A DNA stretch of 10,261 nt from JALOTE01 sp031422195 (GTDB lineage Bacteria; Pseudomonadota; Alphaproteobacteria; Rhizobiales; Rhizobiaceae), in the NCBI GenBank assembly GCA_031422195.1, contig JANOPZ010000024.1, forward strand, positions 1-10,261, read 5' to 3'. The translations under genes and the position numbers were made by a program. The notes below the pieces were generated by a model that was given only the letters and a program-made list of their open reading frames with translations, ran no database searches and was not told the DNA's origin. Of this stretch, positions 1 to 7,234 are shown in pieces. Positions within the stretch are counted from its first letter, which is position 1, and every line of letters starts with the position of its first letter.

Positions 1-1555
1 GCCCGGGCTGTGCGATGCCCATATGCACGTTGAAAGCGGCATGGTGACAGTGACTGAATTTTGCCGCGCAGTGATTCCACATGGCACAACGTCGATGTTC
101 ATCGACCCGCATGAAATTGCCAACGTCTTGGGTCTGCCCGGCGTTAAGCTGATGCACGATGAAGCCATGGTCATGCCAACGAATGTTTACGTGCAGATGC
201 CGTCCTGCGTGCCGTCTGCGCCCGGATTAGAAAATGCTGGCGCTGCCATTTTGGGCCCGGATGTTCAGGCTGCAATGGCTTGGCCCAACATTATCGGGCT
301 GGGGGAAGTCATGAATTTTCCCGGCGTAGCCAACAATGATCCGCTCATGCGCGCAGTGATTGATGCAACAGTTAAAGCGGGCAAAACGGTTGGCGGCCAT
401 TACGCGTCGCCGGATTTAGGCCACGCATTTCACGGCTATGTCGCCGGGGGTCCGGAAGATGACCATGAAGGAACGCGGGCCGAAGACGCAATTGCCCGCG
501 TGCGCCAAGGTATGAAGGCGATGCTGCGTTTGGGTTCAGCTTGGTATGATGTTGCGACACAAATCAAAGCTGTAACCGAGCAAGGGCTTGACCCGCGCAA
601 CTTTATTTTATGCACTGATGATTGCCATTCCGGCACCTTGGTCAATGACGGGCATATGGACAGGGTTGTGCGCCATGCCATTGCGCAAGGGCTAAAACCC
701 GTCACCGCCCTTCAAATGGCCACGCTCAATACTGCGCAGCATTTCAAGCTGGAGCGAGAATTGGGCTCGATCACGCCCGGGAGGCGCGCGGATATTTTGT
801 TGGTTTCTGACCTGGTGAATTTAACGATAGATGTGGTTTACGCACGCGGCGTGAAACTGGCTGAAAACGGCAAAATGGTTTTTGATTTGCCAAGCTACGA
901 TTACCCGGCCAGCGCAAAAAACACTGTGAAACTCGGTAAAATTCTAAAAGCCGAAGACTTTGACATTGCTGCGCCGGAAGGCGCAAATTCTGTGACAGCC
1001 CGGGTTATTGGCGTGGTCGAAAACCAAGCGCCGACCAAAGCGCTTATTAAAACCATTCCGGTAGATAGCGGGTTGGTAATAGGCGATGCTGGCCAAGATG
1101 TTTGCCAGATTTCGCTGGTGGAACGCCACCGCGGAACAGGCGGCGTCGTCAATGCGCTCGTTTCGGGATTTGGCTACAACAAGCCATGCGCACTTGCCTC
1201 AACGGTGGCTCATGACAGCCACCACATCATCGTTATTGGCACCAGCAAAACCGATATGGCTTTGGCGGCAAATCGTCTGGTTGAAATTGGCGGCGGCGTT
1301 TGCCTGTTTTCCAATGGCAAAGAGTTGGCAATGGTAGAGATGCCGATCGCCGGCCTAATGAGTGATGAGCGCTCCGATATCGTTGCAGCAAAAGCAGATA
1401 AATTGGTTGCTGCGATGAAGTCCTGTGGCTGCACCTTAAACAACGCCTATATGCAGCATTCGCTTCTAGCGTTGGTGGTTATACCAGAATTGCGCATTTC
1501 TGACGTCGGGCTCATTGATGTTCGAACTTTTGAAAAAGTTGATTTGTTTGTGTAA
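1..1555 (+). CDS. ade: Adenine deaminase, 5' partial
   Basis: Converts adenine to hypoxanthine plus ammonia in purine salvage; a cytoplasmic metal-dependent amidohydrolase. The reading frame is open to the window edge (frame from base 2) and reads PGLCDAHMHVES before and across the first ATG at 23, so that ATG is internal; the metal-binding HxH pair (HMH, bases 20-28) belongs to the core. Family landmarks follow in order: IDPHEIANVLG (about 101-133), PSCVPSAP, GLGEVMNFPGV (about 296-328), a DDHEGT segment, CTDDCHSGTL (about 611-640, with the catalytic-site Asp pair), TLNTAQHFKL, and TPGRRADILL closing the barrel domain. The adenine deaminase C-terminal domain follows, with STVAHDSHHIIVIGT (about 1196-1240), a GGG segment and PIAGLMS. 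About 518 residues are visible; family members run to roughly 550-600, so several tens of N-terminal residues are missing. It lies 9 bases before ilvA and is probably cotranscribed. Identification is firm from motifs in both domains. Confidence 0.95.
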   Translation, partial: PGLCDAHMHVESGMVTVTEFCRAVIPHGTTSMFIDPHEIANVLGLPGVKLMHDEAMVMPTNVYVQMPSCVPSAPGLENAGAAILGPDVQAAMAWPNIIGLGEVMNFPGVANNDPLMRAVIDATVKAGKTVGGHYASPDLGHAFHGYVAGGPEDDHEGTRAEDAIARVRQGMKAMLRLGSAWYDVATQIKAVTEQGLDPRNFILCTDDCHSGTLVNDGHMDRVVRHAIAQGLKPVTALQMATLNTAQHFKLERELGSITPGRRADILLVSDLVNLTIDVVYARGVKLAENGKMVFDLPSYDYPASAKNTVKLGKILKAEDFDIAAPEGANSVTARVIGVVENQAPTKALIKTIPVDSGLVIGDAGQDVCQISLVERHRGTGGVVNALVSGFGYNKPCALASTVAHDSHHIIVIGTSKTDMALAANRLVEIGGGVCLFSNGKELAMVEMPIAGLMSDERSDIVAAKADKLVAAMKSCGCTLNNAYMQHSLLALVVIPELRISDVGLIDVRTFEKVDLFV

Positions 1556-1564
1556 CGCGGCAAC

Positions 1565-2839
1565 ATGAGTGGCATGACACAATCGATAGATTCTCAACTT
1601 GAAGTTGAACTTTCTGCAGCTATGGCCGCAATGCGCGGGCTGTTTAAGCCAACGCCGCTCCATAAAAACGAGTATTTGTCACACCTTTATGGTGCTGAGA
1701 TTTGGCTGAAGCGTGAAGATATTTCGCCGGTTCGTTCTTATAAAATTCGCGGCGCAATCAATTTTTTCCGTGCGTACTTGGCCAAAGGCGGCAAGGCAGA
1801 ACGATTTGTATGTGCGTCTGCCGGAAATCATGCGCAAGGTTTTGCATTTGTATGCCGCGCAGAAAAAAAATACGGCACAATATTTATGCCGGTCACAACA
1901 CCTCAGCAAAAAATCGACAAGACCAAAACATTCGGCGGCAAATATGTTTCGATTGTTTTGAAGGGCGATATTTTTGACGAGTGTTACAGTGCGGCAATTG
2001 AGTTTGCCGCAAGTCAAAACGCGGTAATGGTGCCGCCGTTCAATCATGTCGATGTGGTAAATGGACAAGCCACGGTTGGGTTGGAAATACTCAAGCAGTT
2101 TGATGGCCTGCCAGATTTGATTATTATGCCGGTCGGCGGTGGCGGCCTATCGGCGGGGGTAATAACGGCTTTTCAATTGCGCGGCGTAAACCCGTCGCTG
2201 CATTTGGTGGAACCCGTTGGAGCGCCGAGCTTGCATGCGGCGTTAGAGGCCGGAACGCCTGTTCGGGTCAAAAAAATCGACAATTTTGTTGATGGTGCCG
2301 CCGTTGCTGAAATGGGCGCAGTGCCATTTGCTGTGATTAAAGTCTATCAGCCAAAGACGATGGCGCTCATCCCGGAAAACCGGCTTTGCGGCACTATCCT
2401 GAAAATTCTGAATATTGAAGGCATTGTGCTTGAGCCGGCAGGGGCACTATCGATTGATGCGTTGAAAGATTTCACGCCGGAGTTTCTAAAAGGCAAGCGT
2501 ATCATTTGCATCGTTACTGGCGGCAATTTTGATTTTGAAAGGCTGCCGGATGTTAAAGAACGTGCGATGCGGTTTGAAGGTTTGAAGAAATATTTCATCA
2601 TTCGCTTTCCACAACGCCCGGGTGCACTGCGCGATTTTCTAGAAATGCTGGGGCCGGATGATGATATTGCCCGCTTTGAATATTTGAAGAAATCAGCGCG
2701 AAACTTCGGCTCGGTTTTGATCGGCATTGAAACAAAAGACGCCACAAATTTTAATGCGCTTTTTGAAAAATTTGAAAGCCATGGCATTCAATATGATGAC
2801 ATCACCGAAAACGAGACCTTAGCCAACTTAATTATATGA
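1565..2839 (+). CDS. ilvA: Threonine ammonia-lyase (threonine dehydratase), biosynthetic type with C-terminal ACT-like domain
   Basis: PLP enzyme that deaminates threonine to 2-oxobutyrate and ammonia, the first committed step to isoleucine. The 424-residue protein has the fold-type II PLP core: SYKIRGA with the Schiff-base Lys at residue 60, SAGNHAQG at 85-92, the phosphate-binding loop GGGGLSAG at 191-198, and TGGN at 318-321. Residues about 343-424 (YFIIRFPQRPGALRDFL onward) form a single ACT-like regulatory domain, as in IlvA proteins of about 420 residues; the longer E. coli IlvA has two such modules. The domain normally senses isoleucine or valine, so allosteric control is expected from family knowledge. 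ATG at 1565 is used; a second ATG at 1574 (residue 4) is an equally possible start, and neither has a strong Shine-Dalgarno. It sits 9 bases after ade and 13 before the transporter. A catabolic threonine dehydratase would lack the ACT domain, so the biosynthetic role is favoured. Confidence 0.94.
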   Translation: MSGMTQSIDSQLEVELSAAMAAMRGLFKPTPLHKNEYLSHLYGAEIWLKREDISPVRSYKIRGAINFFRAYLAKGGKAERFVCASAGNHAQGFAFVCRAEKKYGTIFMPVTTPQQKIDKTKTFGGKYVSIVLKGDIFDECYSAAIEFAASQNAVMVPPFNHVDVVNGQATVGLEILKQFDGLPDLIIMPVGGGGLSAGVITAFQLRGVNPSLHLVEPVGAPSLHAALEAGTPVRVKKIDNFVDGAAVAEMGAVPFAVIKVYQPKTMALIPENRLCGTILKILNIEGIVLEPAGALSIDALKDFTPEFLKGKRIICIVTGGNFDFERLPDVKERAMRFEGLKKYFIIRFPQRPGALRDFLEMLGPDDDIARFEYLKKSARNFGSVLIGIETKDATNFNALFEKFESHGIQYDDITENETLANLII

Positions 2840-2852
2840 GCCTGCAGGCTTT

Positions 2853-4061
2853 GTGATCAACAGGAATATTGAATTGAGCGGCATTGTTGCCCTAACCATC
2901 GCCTACGTCCTTTCGCAATTTTACCGCACTTTTCTGGCTGTTCTAACGCCTGTGCTTACCGCAGAACTTGGCATGACAAAAGCTGATTTTGCCTTGGCTT
3001 CTGGGCTGTGGTTTTTTGCGTTTGCAGCCATGCAATTCATTATCGGCGTTGGGCTAGACCGCATCGGCCCGAGGCGGACCGTATTTTGGATCATCGCGCC
3101 GTTTGGCACAATTGGCGGCCTGCTGTTTGCAAATGCCCAATCGCCTGCAATGATTATTACCGGTATGGCGCTAATCGGTATTGGCATGTCGCCGATTTTA
3201 ATGGCAGCCGTATTTTTATTTGCAAGAAACTACGAGCCCGCACGTTTCACCAGCCTGACATCTATTTTCATCGGTATTGGCGTTGGTGGCGCAGTGCTTG
3301 GTGCTTCGCCGTTGGCATGGGCTGCAGGCGCTTTTGGTTGGCGCGCCGTCATGGCAGCACTTGCGTTTTTGACATTTATTGTTTCAATTTGGTTATATTC
3401 AACCGTAAAAGACCCGCCGATTGAATCCCAAGCAACCAGCGGCTTCGGTGGGTATCTAGACTTGTTCAAACTAAAATCTCTTTGGCCGCTCATGCCAATT
3501 GTGTTTTTTTCATATGCGGTGATGATTGGAATACGCGGGCTATGGGCGGGGCCATATCTGGGTGCAATGCAAAGCGCAGATGCACAACTCATTGGCAACG
3601 TTACACTTGCCATGTCGCTTGCCATGGTTTTAGCGACGCTCTCCATTGGCAAACTCACGACCTTTTTCAAATCGGAAAAGCGTGTTGCTTTGACCTTAAA
3701 CAGTCTGGTTGTTTTAGCCTGCGCTATGTTGGCACTAAATCCCGGAATGGCCCTTTGGCAAGCCACGCTATGTTTGGTTTGTATCGCGTTGTTCGGGTCT
3801 GGCTTTGTAGCGCAAGCCGCGCATGGGCGAAGGTTCTACCCCACACATCTTGTCGGGCGTGGTGTAACCTTGCTGAATGCCATTTCAATCGGCGGGGCAG
3901 GGCTGTTGCAATTTGGCACCGGCGCTTTGGTGACTGCGACCGCAAACCCGGGCGCGCCGGGGTTGCAATGGAGTTGGCTATTTGGCTTTTATGCATTTGG
4001 CTTAGGGTTGGCCTGCCTCATTTACTTTTTCAGCAAAGAAGCAGTGCCAATTAAAAATTAG
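2853..4061 (+). CDS. Major facilitator superfamily transporter, substrate unknown
   Basis: Inner-membrane secondary transporter of 402 residues. I can mark 12 hydrophobic segments, at about residues 10-31, 46-68, 76-95, 99-124, 133-158 and 163-182, then six more after the central loop STVKDPPIESQ, ending near residue 394. The MFS motif A is clear between helices 2 and 3: GLDRIGPRRT (about 67-76), with the usual Gly, Asp-Arg, Gly and Arg-Arg. The start is GTG at 2853, the first usable start after the upstream stop; no strong Shine-Dalgarno is visible. The gap to ilvA is 13 bases, so it is probably in the same transcript and may be translationally coupled. Its stop codon overlaps the stop of the convergent hydrolase gene. 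Nothing in the sequence fixes the substrate. Nucleobase or amino-acid transport would suit the neighbours, but that is only inference. Confidence 0.88.
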   Translation: MINRNIELSGIVALTIAYVLSQFYRTFLAVLTPVLTAELGMTKADFALASGLWFFAFAAMQFIIGVGLDRIGPRRTVFWIIAPFGTIGGLLFANAQSPAMIITGMALIGIGMSPILMAAVFLFARNYEPARFTSLTSIFIGIGVGGAVLGASPLAWAAGAFGWRAVMAALAFLTFIVSIWLYSTVKDPPIESQATSGFGGYLDLFKLKSLWPLMPIVFFSYAVMIGIRGLWAGPYLGAMQSADAQLIGNVTLAMSLAMVLATLSIGKLTTFFKSEKRVALTLNSLVVLACAMLALNPGMALWQATLCLVCIALFGSGFVAQAAHGRRFYPTHLVGRGVTLLNAISIGGAGLLQFGTGALVTATANPGAPGLQWSWLFGFYAFGLGLACLIYFFSKEAVPIKN

Positions 4062-5026
4062 AGCGTTTTTGCCCACGCAATAATCGCTTCAGCTAAGGGC
4101 AGTGTGGTTGATGGTGACAGAGCGTCGCCAGCAATCACATGGCTGTAAGGATCGTCGGTTTTTTCGACAGCGAGTATTTGTTTTGGCCCGCCCCAGCGCT
4201 CTCCAATGGCTTCCACCAATTCCGGTTTGATCACTTTGTCAGTTTTTGAATAGATAAAGAACGCAGGCGTTTTGATCTGTTCTACCGGTTCATTCACTGC
4301 AAGGGCGGTAAGGCCAGCCATCGGAATAACGGCGTCGGTTGGGTAGGTGGGTGTCCACAAGGTGCCGTGCAGTTCGTTTTCAGGCTTAAAGCTGCGTTCT
4401 TTGCCAACGATTAAATTTGCGAGCTGCTTGCCGAACGGCCCTGTGAGCAATTCAGAGCCTGCGGCCTGAACGCCATAATTTGGCGATATGAATACGGCGC
4501 CCATAATGTTTTCAGACAAAGCCGGTTCTGTCAGCCCCCACGTCGTCAATCCGCCGCCCATTGATGTGCTGATGATTAAAACGCGGGTCCCAAGTGCTCT
4601 GCCAATCGCCACAGCTTCGGCATAATCATTGGCCCAATCATTAACGGTAGCTGTGGCCATCGCTGCGCCATCTTGCCCGTGGCCCGTCAGGCGCGTGTAA
4701 TAAAGATTGGCTCCGAGGGCTTTGGCGACAACATCAGGCAATGGCCGCACTTCGCCTTTAGAAGCTGAAAAGCCATGCACATACACCACTGCAATTGGCG
4801 TTTTGGCCTTTGAAGCTGGGAAAGCCCAAATAATTTCACGGCCCAATCCGGCGCGCAAATTAGGGGTACTGGCTTCACGCTTTGCCAAATAGGCATCAAG
4901 GTCTGTGCCAAGGGATGTTGCGTCAAATGTAACGGTCGTATCAACCGGCACACGCGGCCCCGCAAAAAACGCCACACCGCCAGCAACAATCAACGTGATC
5001 AAAATATAAAGTATTTTGCGCCCCAT
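4058..5026 (-). CDS. Alpha/beta hydrolase, N-terminally membrane-anchored or exported
   Basis: Probable serine esterase or lipase-like hydrolase of 322 residues. The N-terminus, MGRK then LYILITLIVAGGVAFFAG (about 6-23), is an uncleaved signal anchor or a signal peptide, placing the enzyme on the periplasmic side. The alpha/beta-hydrolase landmarks are VVYVHGFSASKGE (oxyanion His-Gly at 84-85), LTGHGQDG at 113-120, the nucleophile elbow ISTSMGGG with Ser155, Asp263 in YSKTDKVI, and His296 in PYSHVI, a complete Ser-Asp-His triad in the usual order. The elbow reads S-T-S-M-G instead of the classic G-x-S-x-G. ATG at 5026 is well supported by a perfect AGGAGG five bases upstream. It lies 61 bases downstream of mnmD on the same strand and could be cotranscribed; its stop overlaps that of the MFS gene. 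The natural substrate cannot be told from sequence. Confidence 0.88.
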   Translation of the reverse strand: MGRKILYILITLIVAGGVAFFAGPRVPVDTTVTFDATSLGTDLDAYLAKREASTPNLRAGLGREIIWAFPASKAKTPIAVVYVHGFSASKGEVRPLPDVVAKALGANLYYTRLTGHGQDGAAMATATVNDWANDYAEAVAIGRALGTRVLIISTSMGGGLTTWGLTEPALSENIMGAVFISPNYGVQAAGSELLTGPFGKQLANLIVGKERSFKPENELHGTLWTPTYPTDAVIPMAGLTALAVNEPVEQIKTPAFFIYSKTDKVIKPELVEAIGERWGGPKQILAVEKTDDPYSHVIAGDALSPSTTLPLAEAIIAWAKTL

Positions 5027-5031
5027 AATAG

Positions 5032-5037
5032 CCTCCT
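5032..5037 (-). promoter_or_regulatory. Shine-Dalgarno AGGAGG of the alpha/beta hydrolase gene
   Basis: On the - strand this reads AGGAGG, followed by a 5-base spacer and the ATG at 5026. It is the strongest ribosome binding site in the window and fixes the hydrolase start. Confidence 0.85.
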
Positions 5038-5087
5038 AAAAATTTGTGTCTTGATAGTGCCGCAAATCGCTTCTGGCAATCTGCGAC

Positions 5088-5798
5088 CTATAGGAGAATG
5101 GCTGGGCCTTTTTTCCCGCGCGACATTTCGCGCTTAGTGCCAAAGCCGGGGCTTTTGGTGACAATAAATCCAGCCGCTTCCAAATTGCGCCGCACCCAGC
5201 CGGCTGCGCTATAGGCGGCAAATGTGCCGCCGGTTTTGGTGGCATGTCCAACAGCCAGCATCAAATCAGCTGACCACATATCCGGATTTTTGGCAGGCGA
5301 ATGGCCATCGAGAAACCAGCAATCGGCTTGGAGTTGATGAAGCGGAACGGCGGCTTCAGCAAGCCCAATCACCACTTCCAGCGTGACATCACCAAGCGCA
5401 ATCATGACAGAACCAGATGGCGGCCAGCTTTCCGGCAATGCAGCCACCAATTCAGCGACATAGTCTGCGCGGTCGGGCCAAGATGTGAGGCATTCAGCAA
5501 TGGCATCGGGCGCCAGCGGATACGCCTCAAATGTCACATAATGAAGATGCGCATCGGCTTTGGCAGTGGCGCGCCATAATGCTAAAGTTTCAATGAAAAT
5601 CAGCGCTGTGCCAAAACCGGTTTCGCCGATTGTAAAATTATCGGAAGTTGCCCAAGCTTGGGGCAAATTATTTCCATCAAGATAAACGTGTTTCTTTTCG
5701 GCTGCGCCATTTCTGCGTGAAAAGAACGGATCATCAAATATTTCGGATATTGGCCCGCCATGTTTATCAAAGTGTATTGGGTGGGTTAAATGGGACAA
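5088..5798 (-). CDS. mnmD: tRNA 5-methylaminomethyl-2-thiouridine methyltransferase, MnmD type (stand-alone MnmC N-terminal domain)
   Basis: SAM-dependent methyltransferase expected to convert nm5(s2)U34 to mnm5(s2)U34 in the tRNA wobble position. With the start chosen here it has 236 residues. Family landmarks are GGPISEIFDDPFFS near the N-terminus, the SAM loop IGETGFGTALIF (about 57-68), FEAYPLAP (90-97), DCWFLDGHSPAKNPDMW (159-175), YSAAGWVRR (196-204) and PGFGTKREM (217-225). The SAM loop departs from the usual GFGTGLNF, having Ala and Ile at the Gly and Asn positions. No ATG exists before the core. The frame opens at TTG 5867 just after a stop; other starts are GTG 5813 and TTG 5798. 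TTG 5798 is preferred because GAAGG lies 8 bases upstream. Starting at 5867 would overlap the divergent oxidoreductase gene by 19 bases. Family identity is secure; the exact start is not. Confidence 0.88.
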   Translation of the reverse strand: MSHLTHPIHFDKHGGPISEIFDDPFFSRRNGAAEKKHVYLDGNNLPQAWATSDNFTIGETGFGTALIFIETLALWRATAKADAHLHYVTFEAYPLAPDAIAECLTSWPDRADYVAELVAALPESWPPSGSVMIALGDVTLEVVIGLAEAAVPLHQLQADCWFLDGHSPAKNPDMWSADLMLAVGHATKTGGTFAAYSAAGWVRRNLEAAGFIVTKSPGFGTKREMSRGKKGPAILL

Positions 5799-5806
5799 TT
5801 GGCAGG

Positions 5807-5811
5807 CCTTC
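5807..5811 (-). promoter_or_regulatory. Shine-Dalgarno-like GAAGG before the TTG start of mnmD
   Basis: Reads GAAGG on the - strand with an 8-base spacer to TTG 5798. It is the best ribosome-binding match among the candidate mnmD starts; GTG 5813 and TTG 5867 have none at a normal distance. Confidence 0.4.
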
Positions 5812-5836
5812 ACTTCCAAGTTTTTGGCTTTCAGGT

Positions 5837-5841
5837 TAAGG
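5837..5841 (+). promoter_or_regulatory. Shine-Dalgarno TAAGG of the FAD oxidoreductase gene
   Basis: TAAGG followed by a 7-base spacer and the ATG at 5849. It supports that start, and therefore a head-to-head arrangement with mnmD within about 50 bases. Confidence 0.6.
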
Positions 5842-5848
5842 CGTTTTA

Positions 5849-6991
5849 ATGCCTGCAAACCCGTCAATCATCAAGAACGCAAATCCGGATATCGCAATTA
5901 TCGGCGCAGGTATTGTTGGCCTTTGGTGTGCCGTTCAAGCGGTGCGAGCCGGGCTGCGCCCATTGATCATTGATAGTGTCGGCATCGCAGCTGGCGCTTC
6001 AGGCGGAATTGTTGGCGCTTTAATGCCTCACCAGCCATCAGTATGGTCGCACAAAAAAGCGCTGCAACTCGAAGGCTTGCTGACGCTGTCTAACGAGATA
6101 GCATCGCTCGAGTCCCAGACCGGTTTATCAGCGGGTTATGCGCGGGCAGGGCGCTTGATGCCTATCTGGACCGAGGCTGAAAGGGCAAAACATATGGCTT
6201 GGGAGGCGGGAGCAAATCTGCATTGGCCAGCCCCTTTTCAATGGATGGCGTCGCAAACAATTGAGAATCCTCACTGGCTGGCACCCGCAGCCGCACCCTT
6301 GGGATCAGCATTAGACACGCTGGCGGCGCGGCTAGACCCACGCGCAATGTGCGCACTTTTGGCCAAAGCCATTGAAAAAACCGCAGATTTTCATCTTGGC
6401 GTTGGCGTTTCCGCTATTTTGGCTGATCGTTCAATTTTATTGAACGACGCAAATAGGATAACAGCAAAGAATATTCTAATTACGACAGGAATTAATTCCT
6501 TCAATTTGTTAGAACCCATCATCGGGCGTAAAACCGGCACCGGGGTTAAGGGTCAGGCCGCTTTGCTGCGACCTGCCAAGGCGATAAAACCTGCAGAATT
6601 GCCAGTGATCTACGCTGATGGATTATACGTGATTGCGCATGACAACGGCTTGATTGCGGTTGGCTCAACATCGGAAAATCAATGGCGGGACGCAACAACC
6701 ACTGATGAGCAGCTGGACGCGCTGTTGCTCAAAGCCGGTGCGATTTGCCCGATGCTACACAATGCCAACGTGATTGAGCGTTGGGCAGGCCTCAGGCCAA
6801 AACACGAAAGCCGCGACCCGGTGGTTGCCGAACTTGCAGAAGCGCCCGGTATTATTGTTGCAACAGGTGGTTTCAAAATATCATTTGCTGTCGCGCATTT
6901 GATGGCGCGCGAGGCGGTGGGCTATATCACTGGCAATGCGGGCGGCTTCAAAGATATTTTAGCCGATGGTTGGTTTCGAAAACCGCGTTGA
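5849..6991 (+). CDS. FAD-dependent oxidoreductase of the DAO family, resembling the C-terminal half of MnmC
   Basis: A flavoprotein oxidoreductase of 380 residues. The N-terminal Rossmann motif is IAIIGAGIVGLWCA (GAGIVG at 19-24) with an acidic residue at the end of the second strand (Asp42), followed by GASGGIVGALMPH (about 49-61), the FAD-contact segment of D-amino-acid-oxidase-like enzymes. VGSTSE at 271-276 and the C-terminal WAGLRPKHESRDP (312-324) and ATGGFKISF (338-346) complete the family pattern. In bifunctional MnmC this domain removes the carboxymethyl group from cmnm5(s2)U34, giving the substrate for the methyltransferase half. Lying head-to-head with an MnmD gene, it is most simply the separated partner, but a glycine-oxidase or other amine-oxidase role is not excluded by sequence. 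The start ATG 5849 has TAAGG at a 7-base spacing. The 3' end overlaps the convergent small gene by 33 bases. Confidence 0.85.
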   Translation: MPANPSIIKNANPDIAIIGAGIVGLWCAVQAVRAGLRPLIIDSVGIAAGASGGIVGALMPHQPSVWSHKKALQLEGLLTLSNEIASLESQTGLSAGYARAGRLMPIWTEAERAKHMAWEAGANLHWPAPFQWMASQTIENPHWLAPAAAPLGSALDTLAARLDPRAMCALLAKAIEKTADFHLGVGVSAILADRSILLNDANRITAKNILITTGINSFNLLEPIIGRKTGTGVKGQAALLRPAKAIKPAELPVIYADGLYVIAHDNGLIAVGSTSENQWRDATTTDEQLDALLLKAGAICPMLHNANVIERWAGLRPKHESRDPVVAELAEAPGIIVATGGFKISFAVAHLMAREAVGYITGNAGGFKDILADGWFRKPR

Positions 6992-7234
6992 GTTTGGTGT
7001 TAAGCTCAATGCGTTCGGGCAGCCATCTTGAATTTTCTTCCACGACGTCACGTTCAAATCGCGAACACATTGTACCATTTGCATGCCTTGCGGCATTTTA
7101 AGGCAAACGGTTTGCCCATGATCAAACATTTTGTTTTGAGCTTTGCACTGACAACTGCCTGAGCCAATTGGCGGCCCGGAGTGCGCCGGTGACGACAACA
7201 ATGTAATCACCGCAATGGCGAACAGCTGTTTCAT
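6959..7234 (-). CDS. Small secreted cysteine-containing protein of unknown function
   Basis: A 91-residue protein with a clear signal peptide: MK, a hydrophobic run LFAIAVITLLSS, and a likely cleavage AHS/G after residue 19. The mature part has five cysteines (28, 30, 44, 56, 73) in CQC...VCLKMP...VQC...NVTSWKKIQDGCP. A CxC, then GxxVCL, then a C-x(n)-N-x-(T/S)SW-x(n)-CP pattern resembles small periplasmic proteins I recall from Rhizobiales, which have no assigned function. With five cysteines, disulfide pairing would leave one free unless it is oligomeric. The start is ATG 7234, which begins the signal peptide; a TTG at 7252 would add six residues and spoil it. It lies 43 bases downstream of xth on the same strand, and its end is buried in the convergent oxidoreductase gene. 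No strong Shine-Dalgarno is seen. The signal peptide and family-like pattern argue that it is real. Confidence 0.72.
   Translation of the reverse strand: MKQLFAIAVITLLSSPAHSGPPIGSGSCQCKAQNKMFDHGQTVCLKMPQGMQMVQCVRDLNVTSWKKIQDGCPNALSLTPNSTRFSKPTIG

Noticed and set aside
1679..2068. 129-codon - strand frame inside ilvA
   Set aside because: Shadow of the strongly supported ilvA frame, with no recognisable domain or ribosome binding site.
3230..3766. 178-codon - strand frame and a 190-codon + strand frame inside the MFS gene
   Set aside because: Both lie within the 12-helix transporter frame and lack protein-like features; they are out-of-frame readings.
5845..5867. TTGACG on the - strand as a -35 box for mnmD
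   Set aside because: No acceptable -10 at 16-18 bases; similar hexamers are expected by chance.
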